Shown here: piece after piece, positions 45,213 through 53,289 of the stretch
Numbering within the stretch: position 1 is the stretch's first letter
How the letters are laid out: each line of letters opens with the position of its first letter
Assembly (NCBI GenBank): GCA_963775315.1
Contig: CAVZIN010000011.1
Location: 208,955 to 272,954 of the forward strand
DNA: 64,000 nt
Reading direction: 5' to 3'
Source of the DNA: CAWGHZ01 sp963775315
GTDB taxonomy: Bacteria > Pseudomonadota > Alphaproteobacteria > MPNO01 > DASWLB01
Made by a program: the position numbers and the translations under genes
The notes under the pieces: generated by a model
The model's database searches: none
Told to the model about the DNA's origin: nothing
Seen by the model: the letters and a program-made list of their open reading frames with translations, nothing else

Positions 45213-46262
45213 CTACCCCGCCATCTCCTCGCGGAGCAGGGCGGCGCGGCGCAGCACCTCGCGGTCGGTGAACAGGAACAGGTGCGCTCGTTCGCTGGCC
45301 GCGGTGTGGCTGATCCAGTTCCAGTGGGGCAGGGTGAAGACGTCGTGCTTCCGCCAGGAAATGGACTTGCCGCCGACGACGGTCGTGCCCTCGCCGTCGA
45401 CGGCGAGGCAGACGGCGTTCGCGGTGGTGCGGTAGCGCCGGGTCGGACGGCCCCGGCCGAGCCGCATCGCGTAGCAATCCATGGTCGGCATCACCGGGCC
45501 GCCATCGGCCGGGTTGGTATAGCGCAGCGTGCGGCTGCCGTCGGCGGCGGGGGCCATGGCGTCGAAGGTGGCGGCGACGCTGGTCCAGGGATAGCGGAAC
45601 ATCGGCGAATGCGGCGCCTCGCCCCCGCCGCCGACGGGCATCAGCCCGCCCTGGGCGAAGGCCGGATCGTCGTAGAACGGCGCGTTCGGCTTCGAGGCGT
45701 CGGGATCGCCGCCCTCGGCGAAGATCGCGCCGAGATGCGCAGCGAGCGGCAGGTCGAGCCCGTCGAGCCACACCACCCGCGTGTTCCCGTGATTGTGGTG
45801 GGCATGCCAGGCCCAGTTCGGCGTCAGGATCAGGTCGCCCGGCGCCATCGGGCAGTCATGGCCGTTGACCACGGTGGCGCCGCACTCGCTCTCGATGACC
45901 AGGCGCATGGCCGAGGCGGTGTGGCGGTGCGGCCGGGCCAACTCGCCGGGCTCCAGGATCTGGATGCCGGCGAACAGGTTGGTCGTCGTCGTCGCCTTGC
46001 CGTCGAAGGCGGGGTTCGCCAGCATCAGCACGCGGCGCTCGGCATCCTTCATCGACACGTCGCGGGCGGCGCGCGCGATCAACCCCTGCAGCGCGTCCCA
46101 GCGCCACTGGAAGGGCGGGTCGGGGGCGCAGGGTTCCGGCTTCAGCAGCTCGTGATAGCGGTCCCACAGCGGCAGGACGGCGCATTCGGCCATCTCGGCC
46201 AGGAAATCGGGCGCGACCGGCGCGCCGGGCGCGTGCGCTGGCGGGACTTGCGGGGTGGCCAT
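45213..46262 (-). CDS. bicupin ring-cleavage dioxygenase, gentisate 1,2-dioxygenase-like
   Basis: The 349-residue protein has two cupin domains. The first carries the iron-binding PHRHTASA and, further on, WAWHAHHN; the second lacks the full histidine set, as in gentisate and 1-hydroxy-2-naphthoate dioxygenases. WLDGLDLPL is shared with those enzymes. These open aromatic rings between adjacent hydroxyl and carboxyl groups. It heads the operon with the zinc dehydrogenase and Rieske oxygenase. A perfect FNR-type box lies 57 bases upstream. A paralogue is at 54701. Confidence 0.87.
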   Translation of the reverse strand: MATPQVPPAHAPGAPVAPDFLAEMAECAVLPLWDRYHELLKPEPCAPDPPFQWRWDALQGLIARAARDVSMKDAERRVLMLANPAFDGKATTTTNLFAGIQILEPGELARPHRHTASAMRLVIESECGATVVNGHDCPMAPGDLILTPNWAWHAHHNHGNTRVVWLDGLDLPLAAHLGAIFAEGGDPDASKPNAPFYDDPAFAQGGLMPVGGGGEAPHSPMFRYPWTSVAATFDAMAPAADGSRTLRYTNPADGGPVMPTMDCYAMRLGRGRPTRRYRTTANAVCLAVDGEGTTVVGGKSISWRKHDVFTLPHWNWISHTAASERAHLFLFTDREVLRRAALLREEMAG

Positions 46263-46318
46263 GTTCGCCTCCTTGCGGCTCGATGCCGGAAGCGTCCCGC
46301 GGCGGCGCGGGCGGCACT

Positions 46319-46332
46319 TTGATCTGGATCAA
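46319..46332. promoter_or_regulatory. FNR/FixK/Dnr-type operator TTGAT-N4-ATCAA
   Basis: TTGATCTGGATCAA is a perfect match to the palindromic consensus bound by FNR, ANR, FixK and related Crp-family regulators of oxygen or nitric oxide. Its centre is about 63 bases before the bicupin start codon. If the regulator binds at -41.5, transcription would start about 22 bases before that ATG. No such regulator is encoded in the window. A plus-strand target is less likely, since no gene starts on that side. Confidence 0.65.
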
Positions 46333-46412
46333 CCCCGCGTGCGGCATGTTGGCCGTGCCGTCATCGCGACCACGGAGGGAAGCGATGACGGGTCGGGAGG
46401 ACGTGTCTCCGT

Positions 46413-48455
46413 CTACTTGCCGAACAGGCCCTTCAGCGCGCCGCCGACGTCGGGCACGGGGCTCGACCCGCTCGACCCGCCGGTCGCGCCGCTCTTGCCG
46501 CCGACACCGGGAATCACCTTCTCGAGCTGCTGCAGCGCCTTGCCCTTCGCCGCGCCGGACACGGCGGCTGCGAGGTCCGGCTGGTAGCTCAGATGGCTCC
46601 ACGGGCCGGTCACGATCACCGGCACCATCAGCCCGGCAAGGCCGCTTTGGCCGCCCTGACCGGTGGTCGACGCCACCAGCTTGGGCTCGACGCGGTAGTT
46701 CACGGTGCGCTTCGGCAGATCGACGGTGCCCTTGCCGGTGACGCGCAGCAGCGGCGACTTCAGCTCCAGGTCGTTGTTGGTGAGGATGCCGTTGCGGATG
46801 ACGTAGGTGCCCGACAGCTCCGAAAAGTCGGTCTTCTGCTGCTTGTCGGCCTCGGAGTTGAGGAAGGCCGACTTCACGTTGCGCACCATGGCGGCGAGGT
46901 TGATGCCGCGGATCGCGCCGTTCAGGAACTGCACCTTGCCCTGGCCGTCGAGTGCCGAGACGATGGCGCGCTGCGAGCGGCCGGCGCCCTTGGCATCGAG
47001 ATGGGCGTTGGCGGTGCCCTCGATCCGGTCCAGCCCGATCGCGTCGCTGAGGGCCGGGTTGGCCTGGAGGCCGGCGAGGTCGAAGGAAAGCCCGACCTGC
47101 GGCACGCTGCCGGAACCGTCGGCGGTCACCTTCGCCGTCCCCTTGCCGCCATAGAGCGCCATCTCGGTAAGGTCGGCGACCAGCCGTCCGTTCTTCAGCG
47201 TGGCGGCGAGGTGCGACTTGCCGACCTTGATCTTGCGCATGAGGAGCCCGCCGAGGGTGAAGTCGAGGTCGGCGTCCGCTTGCTTCAGCGCGGCGAGGTC
47301 GAGCGGCTTGTCGGACCAGCCCTCCTCGGCGGCGGGGGCGGGCGCAGCGGGCTTGGCACCCGGTGCGCCTCCGCCGCCGCCGCCGGAGGCCGCCGGCGCG
47401 CCCTCGGGCGGCAAATACGGGTTGAGGTCGAGCGTCTCGACGGCGAGCTTGGCGTTGACGTAGGGCCGCGCGCGGCCGCCCTCGTAGCGCACAGCGCCGG
47501 TGCCCTTGATCGCGTCGAGCGCCAGCTTCGCGTCGGTGAAGGCGATCTTCTGCCCGTCCATGTCCACCGTTCCGGCGACAGAGAGGGGGCCGAACCCGGT
47601 GCCCGGCGCGTTGAGCGGCGAGCCGGCCCAGGCGGCGAGCTTGCGGACGGACGGCACGTTGAGGTCGATCGTGCCGTGCGCCTTCATCGTCTTGCCGTTG
47701 GCGAGACTGCCCTTGTAGGAGAACTTGATCGGGTCCGACGTCACGCTGGCGCTGACCGGCGAGGCGTTGCCATCGAGCAGCGCGTTCGGCTTGTCGGCGT
47801 GCAGCGCGAGCGCGATTTTCTCCTTGTTCCATACCAGCGAGCCGTCGAGCTGCATCGGGCTCGAGAGCGAGGGCAGCGCGACCTTCATGTTCACGTTGTC
47901 GATCGCGTAGCTCTTGCCGGTGCGCGCGTCGGCGTAGGTCACCTTGCCGTCGTCGATGCGCACGTCGCCGAGCGTCAGACCTTTGAGCGCCGAAGCGCCG
48001 CCGCCTTCGGCGGGCTTCGCCTCGCCCGCGGGCTTCGCCGGCTCCGCCTTCGCGGCCGCCGCTTCCTTTTTCTCGAATTGCCAGTTGGGCACGCCGTTCT
48101 TGTCGACCGAGAGGGCGATGACCGGCTTCTCCAGCACGAAGGAATCGACCCGCACCTGGCCGGACAGCAGCGGCAGCAGGGCAACCCGGACCTTCAGCTT
48201 GTCCAGCGTCACCATGTTCGCCGGCGTCGCGCCCTTGGCATTGGCCAGCGACACCTTGCCCGCGTCGAACTCGACGTTCGGGAGGATCGAGAAGCCGAAA
48301 TTGCCGTCGATCTTCGCCTCGCGCCCCGTCGCGTCATGGATGGCGGCGAGCACGCGGCCCTTGTAGGCATCGACCGGCACCAGCATGGGCACCACGTACG
48401 CGGCGATCACCAGCACCACGATGACGGCACCGATGCCGATCAGAACCTTCTTCAT
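46413..48455 (-). CDS. AsmA-family inner-membrane-anchored protein
   Basis: The 680-residue protein has one N-terminal membrane helix (VLIGIGAVIVVLVIAAYVVP) and then the AsmA layout: a conserved start (VDAYKGRVLAAIHDATGREAKIDG), a long beta-rich periplasmic part with an Ala/Pro low-complexity linker, and the C-terminal AsmA_2 portion (LLRVTGKGTVDLPKRTVNYR). AsmA relatives form lipid-conducting grooves between the membranes. The C-terminus is Gly/Ser-rich. It is in tandem with a DUF4197 gene 35 bases upstream. Confidence 0.88.
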   Translation of the reverse strand: MKKVLIGIGAVIVVLVIAAYVVPMLVPVDAYKGRVLAAIHDATGREAKIDGNFGFSILPNVEFDAGKVSLANAKGATPANMVTLDKLKVRVALLPLLSGQVRVDSFVLEKPVIALSVDKNGVPNWQFEKKEAAAAKAEPAKPAGEAKPAEGGGASALKGLTLGDVRIDDGKVTYADARTGKSYAIDNVNMKVALPSLSSPMQLDGSLVWNKEKIALALHADKPNALLDGNASPVSASVTSDPIKFSYKGSLANGKTMKAHGTIDLNVPSVRKLAAWAGSPLNAPGTGFGPLSVAGTVDMDGQKIAFTDAKLALDAIKGTGAVRYEGGRARPYVNAKLAVETLDLNPYLPPEGAPAASGGGGGGAPGAKPAAPAPAAEEGWSDKPLDLAALKQADADLDFTLGGLLMRKIKVGKSHLAATLKNGRLVADLTEMALYGGKGTAKVTADGSGSVPQVGLSFDLAGLQANPALSDAIGLDRIEGTANAHLDAKGAGRSQRAIVSALDGQGKVQFLNGAIRGINLAAMVRNVKSAFLNSEADKQQKTDFSELSGTYVIRNGILTNNDLELKSPLLRVTGKGTVDLPKRTVNYRVEPKLVASTTGQGGQSGLAGLMVPVIVTGPWSHLSYQPDLAAAVSGAAKGKALQQLEKVIPGVGGKSGATGGSSGSSPVPDVGGALKGLFGK

Positions 48456-48490
48456 CTTCGGATCTCCCGAACGGAATGCGTGGCGGCGCG

Positions 48491-49270
48491 TCAGTGGGCG
48501 CCGAAGACGCGCTGCAGAAGCTCGGTCGTGCGCTTCGCCGGATTCTCGCGGATGGCGGCTTCCTCGCGGCCCAAATAGAGGAAGATGCCGTCGATGGCCT
48601 TGCCCAGCACATACTGCGTCAGGTCGGCCTTCGCGTCCGGCAGGAAGGGCAGGCTCTTGTACTTGCTCATCGCCTGGTCGTAGGCCTTGACCGCGCCGAC
48701 GCTCGACAATTCCTGGCTCACGATCGGCTGCATCTCGTGGGCCAGGGGCGTCGACATCTTACGGCGGAAATATTGCGTCGCGGCGTCCTTCGGGCCGTTG
48801 TAGATCGCCCGCGCGTCGTCGAGCGTCATTTGCTGGATCGAATCGAGGAACAGGCTCTCCGCCTTGGGGGTCGCCGCCTCGGCGGCGCGGTTCAGCCGCA
48901 GCTCGAGGTCGTCCATCATCCCGCCGGCGCCGATGCGCGACAGGGCGGACTTCACGGTGGCGAGCGTTCCGGGCAGCGGAATGTGGACGTCGGGACTCGC
49001 GTTGAACCCGTCGGGCCGGCCGAGCGTACCGACCACGCGCTCGGTCCCGACGCGGAGCGCGTCCTTGAGCCCGCCCGCGATGTCGCCGACGCTGAGGCTC
49101 GAAGAGGGCGACGTCGCGCCGCTCCCGGTGCTTCCACCGGACGAGCCGCCGCCCAGCCGGTCGAGCAGTCCCTTGCCCTGCTGCAGCATGTTGCCAGGCA
49201 TCTGCGCCTGAGCCATGGCGGGGAGAGCGGCCACCACGGCCGCTACGATCCAGCGTATTTGTCTCGTCAT
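48491..49270 (-). CDS. DUF4197-family exported protein
   Basis: The 259-residue protein has a signal peptide (cleavage near AQAQ), a Gly/Ser-rich linker at residues 35-60, and the DUF4197 domain from about GLKDALRVGTERVV to the end. Typical family segments are IPLPGTLATVKSALSRIG and DGIFLYLGREEAAIRENPAKRTTELLQRVFG. Function is unknown. It is upstream of the AsmA gene on the same strand, so both may act in the envelope. Confidence 0.85.
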   Translation of the reverse strand: MTRQIRWIVAAVVAALPAMAQAQMPGNMLQQGKGLLDRLGGGSSGGSTGSGATSPSSSLSVGDIAGGLKDALRVGTERVVGTLGRPDGFNASPDVHIPLPGTLATVKSALSRIGAGGMMDDLELRLNRAAEAATPKAESLFLDSIQQMTLDDARAIYNGPKDAATQYFRRKMSTPLAHEMQPIVSQELSSVGAVKAYDQAMSKYKSLPFLPDAKADLTQYVLGKAIDGIFLYLGREEAAIRENPAKRTTELLQRVFGAH

Positions 49271-49394
49271 CCGCCAGCCCCCCTCGCGAATATCTCGACC
49301 TTGTAGACAACATGGCGCATCGGCGGGGGTTTTTCCATCCGTCTGGTGCGACGCGACGCTGGCGACGGGGCGCGGGCTTGGCTAGGCTAGGGGC

Positions 49395-50249
49395 ATGTCC
49401 TCAGCCCGAGATCCCGATACCGCCGCCGCGCGGGCCGCGAACCGCGCCCGCTGGCGCGGCCGCACCGCCGCCTGGCAGGCCCGCGTCGGAAACACGCCGC
49501 CGGTCGCCGACGCGCCCAGCCTGGCCTTGATGGACGCCGTGGGAATCCGGCCCGGCATGCGGGCGATCGACCTCGCCTCCGGCCCGGGCGACCCCGCCAT
49601 CCTGATCGCCGAGCGCGTTGCGCCGGCCGGGTTCTGCGTCGCCACCGACCAGGCGGAGGAGATGCTGACGACGGCGCGCGCCCGTTCCGGCGCGGTGGCG
49701 GGTTCGGCACTCGGCTTCGCGGTCGCGACGATGGAGGAACTGCCGTTCGGCCCGGCGACGTTCGACGCGCTGACCTGCCGGTTCGGCATCATGTTCCCGC
49801 CCGACCGCGTGGCCGCGGCTTCCGAGGCGCGGCGCGTGCTGCGGCCTGGCGCACGGGCGGGCTACATCGTCTGGGGACCTGTCGAGGACAATGCGATGTT
49901 CGCGACGACCGGTGCCGTGGTGGACGCGGCCTCGGGCGGAAAGGCGGGCTCCGCGGACGTGCAGCGCCACACGCTCGGCGCCGAGGGTGCCCTTGCCGCG
50001 GTACTTCGCGCGGCGGGCTTCCGCGACGTCGAGGAGCGCGCGCTGCGGGGCCAGACCAGCTACCCCCCAGACGCCAGGTTCTGGCAGCGGACCCTGGGCA
50101 TGCAGTATGGCGCCTGGTACGACACGCTGGACGAGGCCGCGCGCGCCGCGCTGGATGACCGCTTCGCCGCCGCCTTCGCCGCCTTCCGCGGGCCGGAGGG
50201 CTATGCCCTGCCCAACCACATTCGGCTCGGGGTCGGCGTCGCGCCATGA
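49395..50249 (+). CDS. class I SAM-dependent methyltransferase
   Basis: The 284-residue protein has a Rossmann methyltransferase core: motif I AIDLASGPGDPAIL, the acidic residue in ATDQAEEML, and FDALTCRFGIMF. It resembles the UbiE/Methyltransf_11 group that methylates small molecules. The start ATG is close behind TAGGCT, so the transcript may be nearly leaderless. Its stop overlaps the start of the TauD-type gene (ATGA). The acceptor substrate is unknown. Confidence 0.87.
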   Translation: MSSARDPDTAAARAANRARWRGRTAAWQARVGNTPPVADAPSLALMDAVGIRPGMRAIDLASGPGDPAILIAERVAPAGFCVATDQAEEMLTTARARSGAVAGSALGFAVATMEELPFGPATFDALTCRFGIMFPPDRVAAASEARRVLRPGARAGYIVWGPVEDNAMFATTGAVVDAASGGKAGSADVQRHTLGAEGALAAVLRAAGFRDVEERALRGQTSYPPDARFWQRTLGMQYGAWYDTLDEAARAALDDRFAAAFAAFRGPEGYALPNHIRLGVGVAP

Positions 50250-51070
50250 TCGCGGTCCGGACGCTTTCGCCCGCGCTCGGCGCCGCGGTCACCGGCATCG
50301 ACCTTTCCGCGCCGCTCGATCCGGCGGACGTGGCCACGCTGCGCGCCGCCTGGCTCGAACATCTGGTGCTCGTATTTCCTGGCCAGCGGCTCGACGCCGA
50401 CGCGCACATGCGGTTCTGCCAGGCGTTCGGCCAAGTCGAGAACACCCGCACGACGCAGCGCCAGCCGAAGGACCGGCCGGGCGTCCTGTTCGTCGCGAAC
50501 CGCCGCGTCGATGGCGTCGAGGGCATCCTCCCCGACGGCGACATGCAGTTCCACACCGACCAGTGCTACTACGAGATCCCGATCGCGGCGACTACGCTCT
50601 ACGCCATCGAGATCCCGTCGACGGGGGGCAACACCCTGTTCGCCAACGCCTACCGCGCCTACAATTCGCTGCCCGATCCGGTAAAGGCGCGCCTTCCCGG
50701 GCTCAAGGCGCTCAACGTCTACGACTACTCCATCAACTCGACCAAGCGATCGGGCACGCCGAACCCGGATGCGCCGCGCTTCGCCCACCCGGTGGTGCGC
50801 ACCCATCCCGAGACCGGGCGCAAGGCGATCTACGTCAACCGGCTGATGACCGACCATGTCGAGGGGCTGGACGCGGACGACAGCCGCGCGCTACTGGAGG
50901 CGCTGTTCTCGGCGGTCGAGCGGCCGGAACTGGTCTACGAGCACGTCTGGACGCCGGGCGACCTGGTGATGTGGGACAATCGCTGCACCCTGCACGCCCG
51001 CACCGATTTCGACCCCGCCGAGCCGCGCGTCCTGCGCCGCATTGCCGTCCGCGGCGACCGGCCGTCCTGA
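50246..51070 (+). CDS. TauD/TfdA-family Fe(II)/2-oxoglutarate dioxygenase
   Basis: The 274-residue enzyme has the facial triad of the family: HTD in QFHTDQCYYE and the distal histidine in RCTLHARTDF, with an arginine in RRIAVRG to bind 2-oxoglutarate. Members hydroxylate taurine, 2,4-D, alkyl sulfates or other small acids. The opening GAAVTGIDLSAPLD is typical. It is translationally coupled to the methyltransferase and followed by a MAPEG protein. The substrate is not determined. Confidence 0.92.
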   Translation: MIAVRTLSPALGAAVTGIDLSAPLDPADVATLRAAWLEHLVLVFPGQRLDADAHMRFCQAFGQVENTRTTQRQPKDRPGVLFVANRRVDGVEGILPDGDMQFHTDQCYYEIPIAATTLYAIEIPSTGGNTLFANAYRAYNSLPDPVKARLPGLKALNVYDYSINSTKRSGTPNPDAPRFAHPVVRTHPETGRKAIYVNRLMTDHVEGLDADDSRALLEALFSAVERPELVYEHVWTPGDLVMWDNRCTLHARTDFDPAEPRVLRRIAVRGDRPS

Positions 51071-51087
51071 TCGGCGGAGCGGAGGCG

Positions 51088-51627
51088 TTGCCCCGAAGCC
51101 TCGATCCCACCCAGCGCGCGGTGGCGCGGGGCATGGCGATGGGCGCGGCGTTCTCGGCCGTCGTGCTCGCTGTTGGCTACGCGCTGGTGCCGCCGACCTG
51201 GGTCGGGGCGTTCCCGACCTTCGCCGACCGGCTGCGCTACACCCTCCAGGCCGACGTGTTCGTGTTCCTGTGGCTCGCCGTCGCCATCGGGCGCGTCGCC
51301 GGCACGCGCTTCTTCTCCCCGGCCGACATCGACGGATCGGGCCTCGCTTCCGCCAGCCCGCGCATCCGCGTGCCCGGCGCGATCCTGGAAAACACGTTCG
51401 AGCAGTGCGTGCTTGCCGCCGGTGCGCATCTCGCCCTCGCCGCCACGTTGCGCGGCCGCGACATGGTGCTGATCCCGCTGCTGGTCGTGCTGTTCTGCGT
51501 CGGCCGCGCGGCGTTCTGGGCGGGCTACGCCAAGGGGGCGGGCGGGCGGGCATTCGGTTTCGCCACGACTTTCTACCCCAGCCTGTTCGCCTGGCTGCTC
51601 GCCGCCGTGCTCGCGATCGTCGGCTGA
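51088..51627 (+). CDS. MAPEG-family membrane protein
   Basis: This protein of about 179 residues has four hydrophobic segments and fits the MAPEG group (membrane-associated proteins in eicosanoid and glutathione metabolism), including the ILENTFEQCVLAAGAH segment. I choose a TTG start at 51088 behind GGAGCGGAGG. An ATG at 51133 would shorten the N-terminus. It follows the TauD-type gene by 17 bases. Bacterial MAPEG members may act as membrane glutathione transferases, but the role is unproven. Confidence 0.78.
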   Translation: MPRSLDPTQRAVARGMAMGAAFSAVVLAVGYALVPPTWVGAFPTFADRLRYTLQADVFVFLWLAVAIGRVAGTRFFSPADIDGSGLASASPRIRVPGAILENTFEQCVLAAGAHLALAATLRGRDMVLIPLLVVLFCVGRAAFWAGYAKGAGGRAFGFATTFYPSLFAWLLAAVLAIVG

Positions 51628-51639
51628 GGCGGAATCGAA

Positions 51640-51673
51640 AGCCCCGCGGGGGACGCATCCGCCGCGCGGGGCT
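51640..51673 (+). terminator. hairpin terminator after the MAPEG gene
   Basis: AGCCCCGCG pairs with CGCGGGGCT around a 16-base loop, 13 bases after the stop codon. The following CTTGGCTTT is only weakly T-rich, so termination may be partial. Confidence 0.5.
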
Positions 51674-52027
51674 CTTGGCTTTCGCCTGCCCGGCATCGGG
51701 CCGGGCGCTCATTCCGGACGTCGCGTGTCCGATCATTCGCTTCGGATTTTCGGCGGTCGCGCGCGGGCTCAGGCTCGTCACGCCCGTCCGTCGGCGCGCC
51801 GTGGCCCCCCCGGCCGAAACTGGCGGGGAGGCCGCTAGGAACTGGTGGGCGGCGTTTCTGCGATCATCCGCACCCTCCCTGCTGGTGGACCCCATTTAGG
51901 TGGGCCGCGCGGGCGCCGCGGTCAAGCCGGGAAAGGCGCGAGTTTTCCACCGCGCACCCCCTCGACAACGGCAGGGCGCGGCGGCAAGCTGCGCCATCCC
52001 CATTCCCCAATGACAGCGGAGGCGAAC
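51674..52027. other. intergenic stretch without a recognisable gene
   Basis: Between the MAPEG terminator and the GST gene are about 350 bases. I see a small GCCCGGC/GCCGGGC hairpin near 51688-51706 and a GGAGG ribosome binding site just before the GST start. No convincing reading frame, RNA or promoter stands out. Confidence 0.5.
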
Positions 52028-52666
52028 ATGATCGCGTTGTATTTCTCGCCGGGCGCGTGCTCGATGGCATCCCATATCGCGCTGGAAGAAATCGGCGAGC
52101 CCTATGACGAGCGGCCGACGCTGATCCCGAAGGGCGAGCATCGCGCCGAGCAGTACCTCAAATCCGTCAACCCGCGCGGCAAGGTTCCGGCGCTCGACGC
52201 CGACGGAAAGGTGCTGACCGAGAACCTCGCGATCCTCACCTATCTCGCCCGCCGCTACCCGGCGAAGAAGCTGCTGCCGTCCGACCCGTTCGCCGAGGCC
52301 CAGTGCCTGTCGACCATGGCCTACTTCTCGAACACGGTGCACCCGACCTTCGCCCATTTCGCCCGGCCCGAGCGCTACGCCGCCAGCGAATCCTCGCATC
52401 CGGACGTGAAAGAGACGGCGAAGAAGAACTTCTTCGGCCTGCTCGGCGAGATCGACGGCATGCTGGCCGGCAAGGACTTCATCATGGGCAGCCAGTTCAC
52501 CGTCGCCGACCCGTACGCGCTGGTGTTCTACGGCTGGGGGCTGCGCGCCGGCCTGCCGATGAACGAGCTCAAGAACTACACGGCGTTCAAGGACCGGATG
52601 ATGGCGCGCCCGGCCGTCCGCCGCGTGCTGGAGCGCGAGGATTCGCCGATCCTCAAGGCGGCCTGA
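52028..52666 (+). CDS. glutathione S-transferase, beta-like
   Basis: The 212-residue protein has a thioredoxin-like N-terminal domain (LYFSPGACSMASHIALEE, then VNPRGKVPALDADG with the cis-proline, and LTENLAILTYL) and a helical C-terminal domain (FTVADPYALVFYGW). It conjugates or reduces compounds with glutathione in the cytosol. I use the ATG of MIALYFSPG, preceded by GGAGGCGAAC; residues predicted upstream are not coding-like. It lies before msrA, and both suit electrophile or oxidant stress. Confidence 0.92.
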   Translation: MIALYFSPGACSMASHIALEEIGEPYDERPTLIPKGEHRAEQYLKSVNPRGKVPALDADGKVLTENLAILTYLARRYPAKKLLPSDPFAEAQCLSTMAYFSNTVHPTFAHFARPERYAASESSHPDVKETAKKNFFGLLGEIDGMLAGKDFIMGSQFTVADPYALVFYGWGLRAGLPMNELKNYTAFKDRMMARPAVRRVLEREDSPILKAA

Positions 52667-52672
52667 GACGGG

Positions 52673-52702
52673 CCCTCTCTGCCCCTCCCGGGGCGGAGAG
52701 GG
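52673..52702. repeat. GC-rich palindrome between GST and msrA
   Basis: CCCTCTC-T-GCCCC pairs with GGGGC-G-GAGAGGG around a short loop. A similar element, CCCTTCCTGCCCC with GGGGCGGGGAGGG, is at 55771-55798. The likeness marks a repeated element that could act as terminator here. Confidence 0.55.
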
Positions 52703-52721
52703 ACACCACGGAGGGTTCCAT

Positions 52722-53267
52722 ATGGCAAGCGAAACGGCGGTCGTCGCGGGCGGCTGCTTCTGGTGTACCGAGGCGGTGTTCAAGATGCTGAAGGGCGTCA
52801 CCCGCGTGCGGTCGGGCTATATCGGCGGCAAGACGGAGAATCCGTCCTACCAGGCGGTGTGCACCGGCCGCACCGGCCATGCCGAGGCGGTGCAGGTTAC
52901 TTTCGACCCGGAAATCGTCTCCTACGACACTCTGCTCGATGTGTTCTTCGCAACTCACGACCCGACAACTCTCAACCGCCAGGGCAACGACGCCGGTACT
53001 CAGTACCGCTCCGGCGTGTTCTATTCGAACGACGCGCAGAAGGCGGCGGCCGAGGCGGCGCGCGAGCGCGCCAACAAGCTGTGGGACGGCAAGGTGGTGA
53101 CCGAAATCACCCCGGCAACCACGTTCTACGAGGCCGAGGGCTACCACCAGGATTATTTCGAGCTGAACCCCTCTCAGCCCTACTGCCAGGTGATCATCAA
53201 CCCGAAGGTGGCCAAGGCGCGCAAATCCTTCGCCCACCTCCTGACCTCCGAGGCGGCGAAGGGCTGA
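52722..53267 (+). CDS. msrA: peptide methionine-S-sulfoxide reductase MsrA
   Basis: The 181-residue protein has the MsrA active site GGCFWCTE with the catalytic cysteine at residue 13, SGYIGG, and the region DPTTLNRQGNDAGTQYRS that binds the substrate. It reduces the S-epimer of methionine sulfoxide in damaged proteins. A recycling cysteine is not obvious at the C-terminus (ending LTSEAAKG), though SQPYCQVIIN has one cysteine. The gene ends 22 bases before the convergent glycosyltransferase. Confidence 0.95.
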   Translation: MASETAVVAGGCFWCTEAVFKMLKGVTRVRSGYIGGKTENPSYQAVCTGRTGHAEAVQVTFDPEIVSYDTLLDVFFATHDPTTLNRQGNDAGTQYRSGVFYSNDAQKAAAEAARERANKLWDGKVVTEITPATTFYEAEGYHQDYFELNPSQPYCQVIINPKVAKARKSFAHLLTSEAAKG

Positions 53268-53289
53268 GTCCAGCCGCGCTGGCCAGCGG

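Noticed and set aside
46385..46741. A plus-strand start with a strong ribosome binding site downstream of the FNR-type box
   Set aside because: The frame reads antisense to the conserved AsmA C-terminus and encodes only low-complexity Arg/Ser/Pro sequence. It is mentioned only as a possible remnant.
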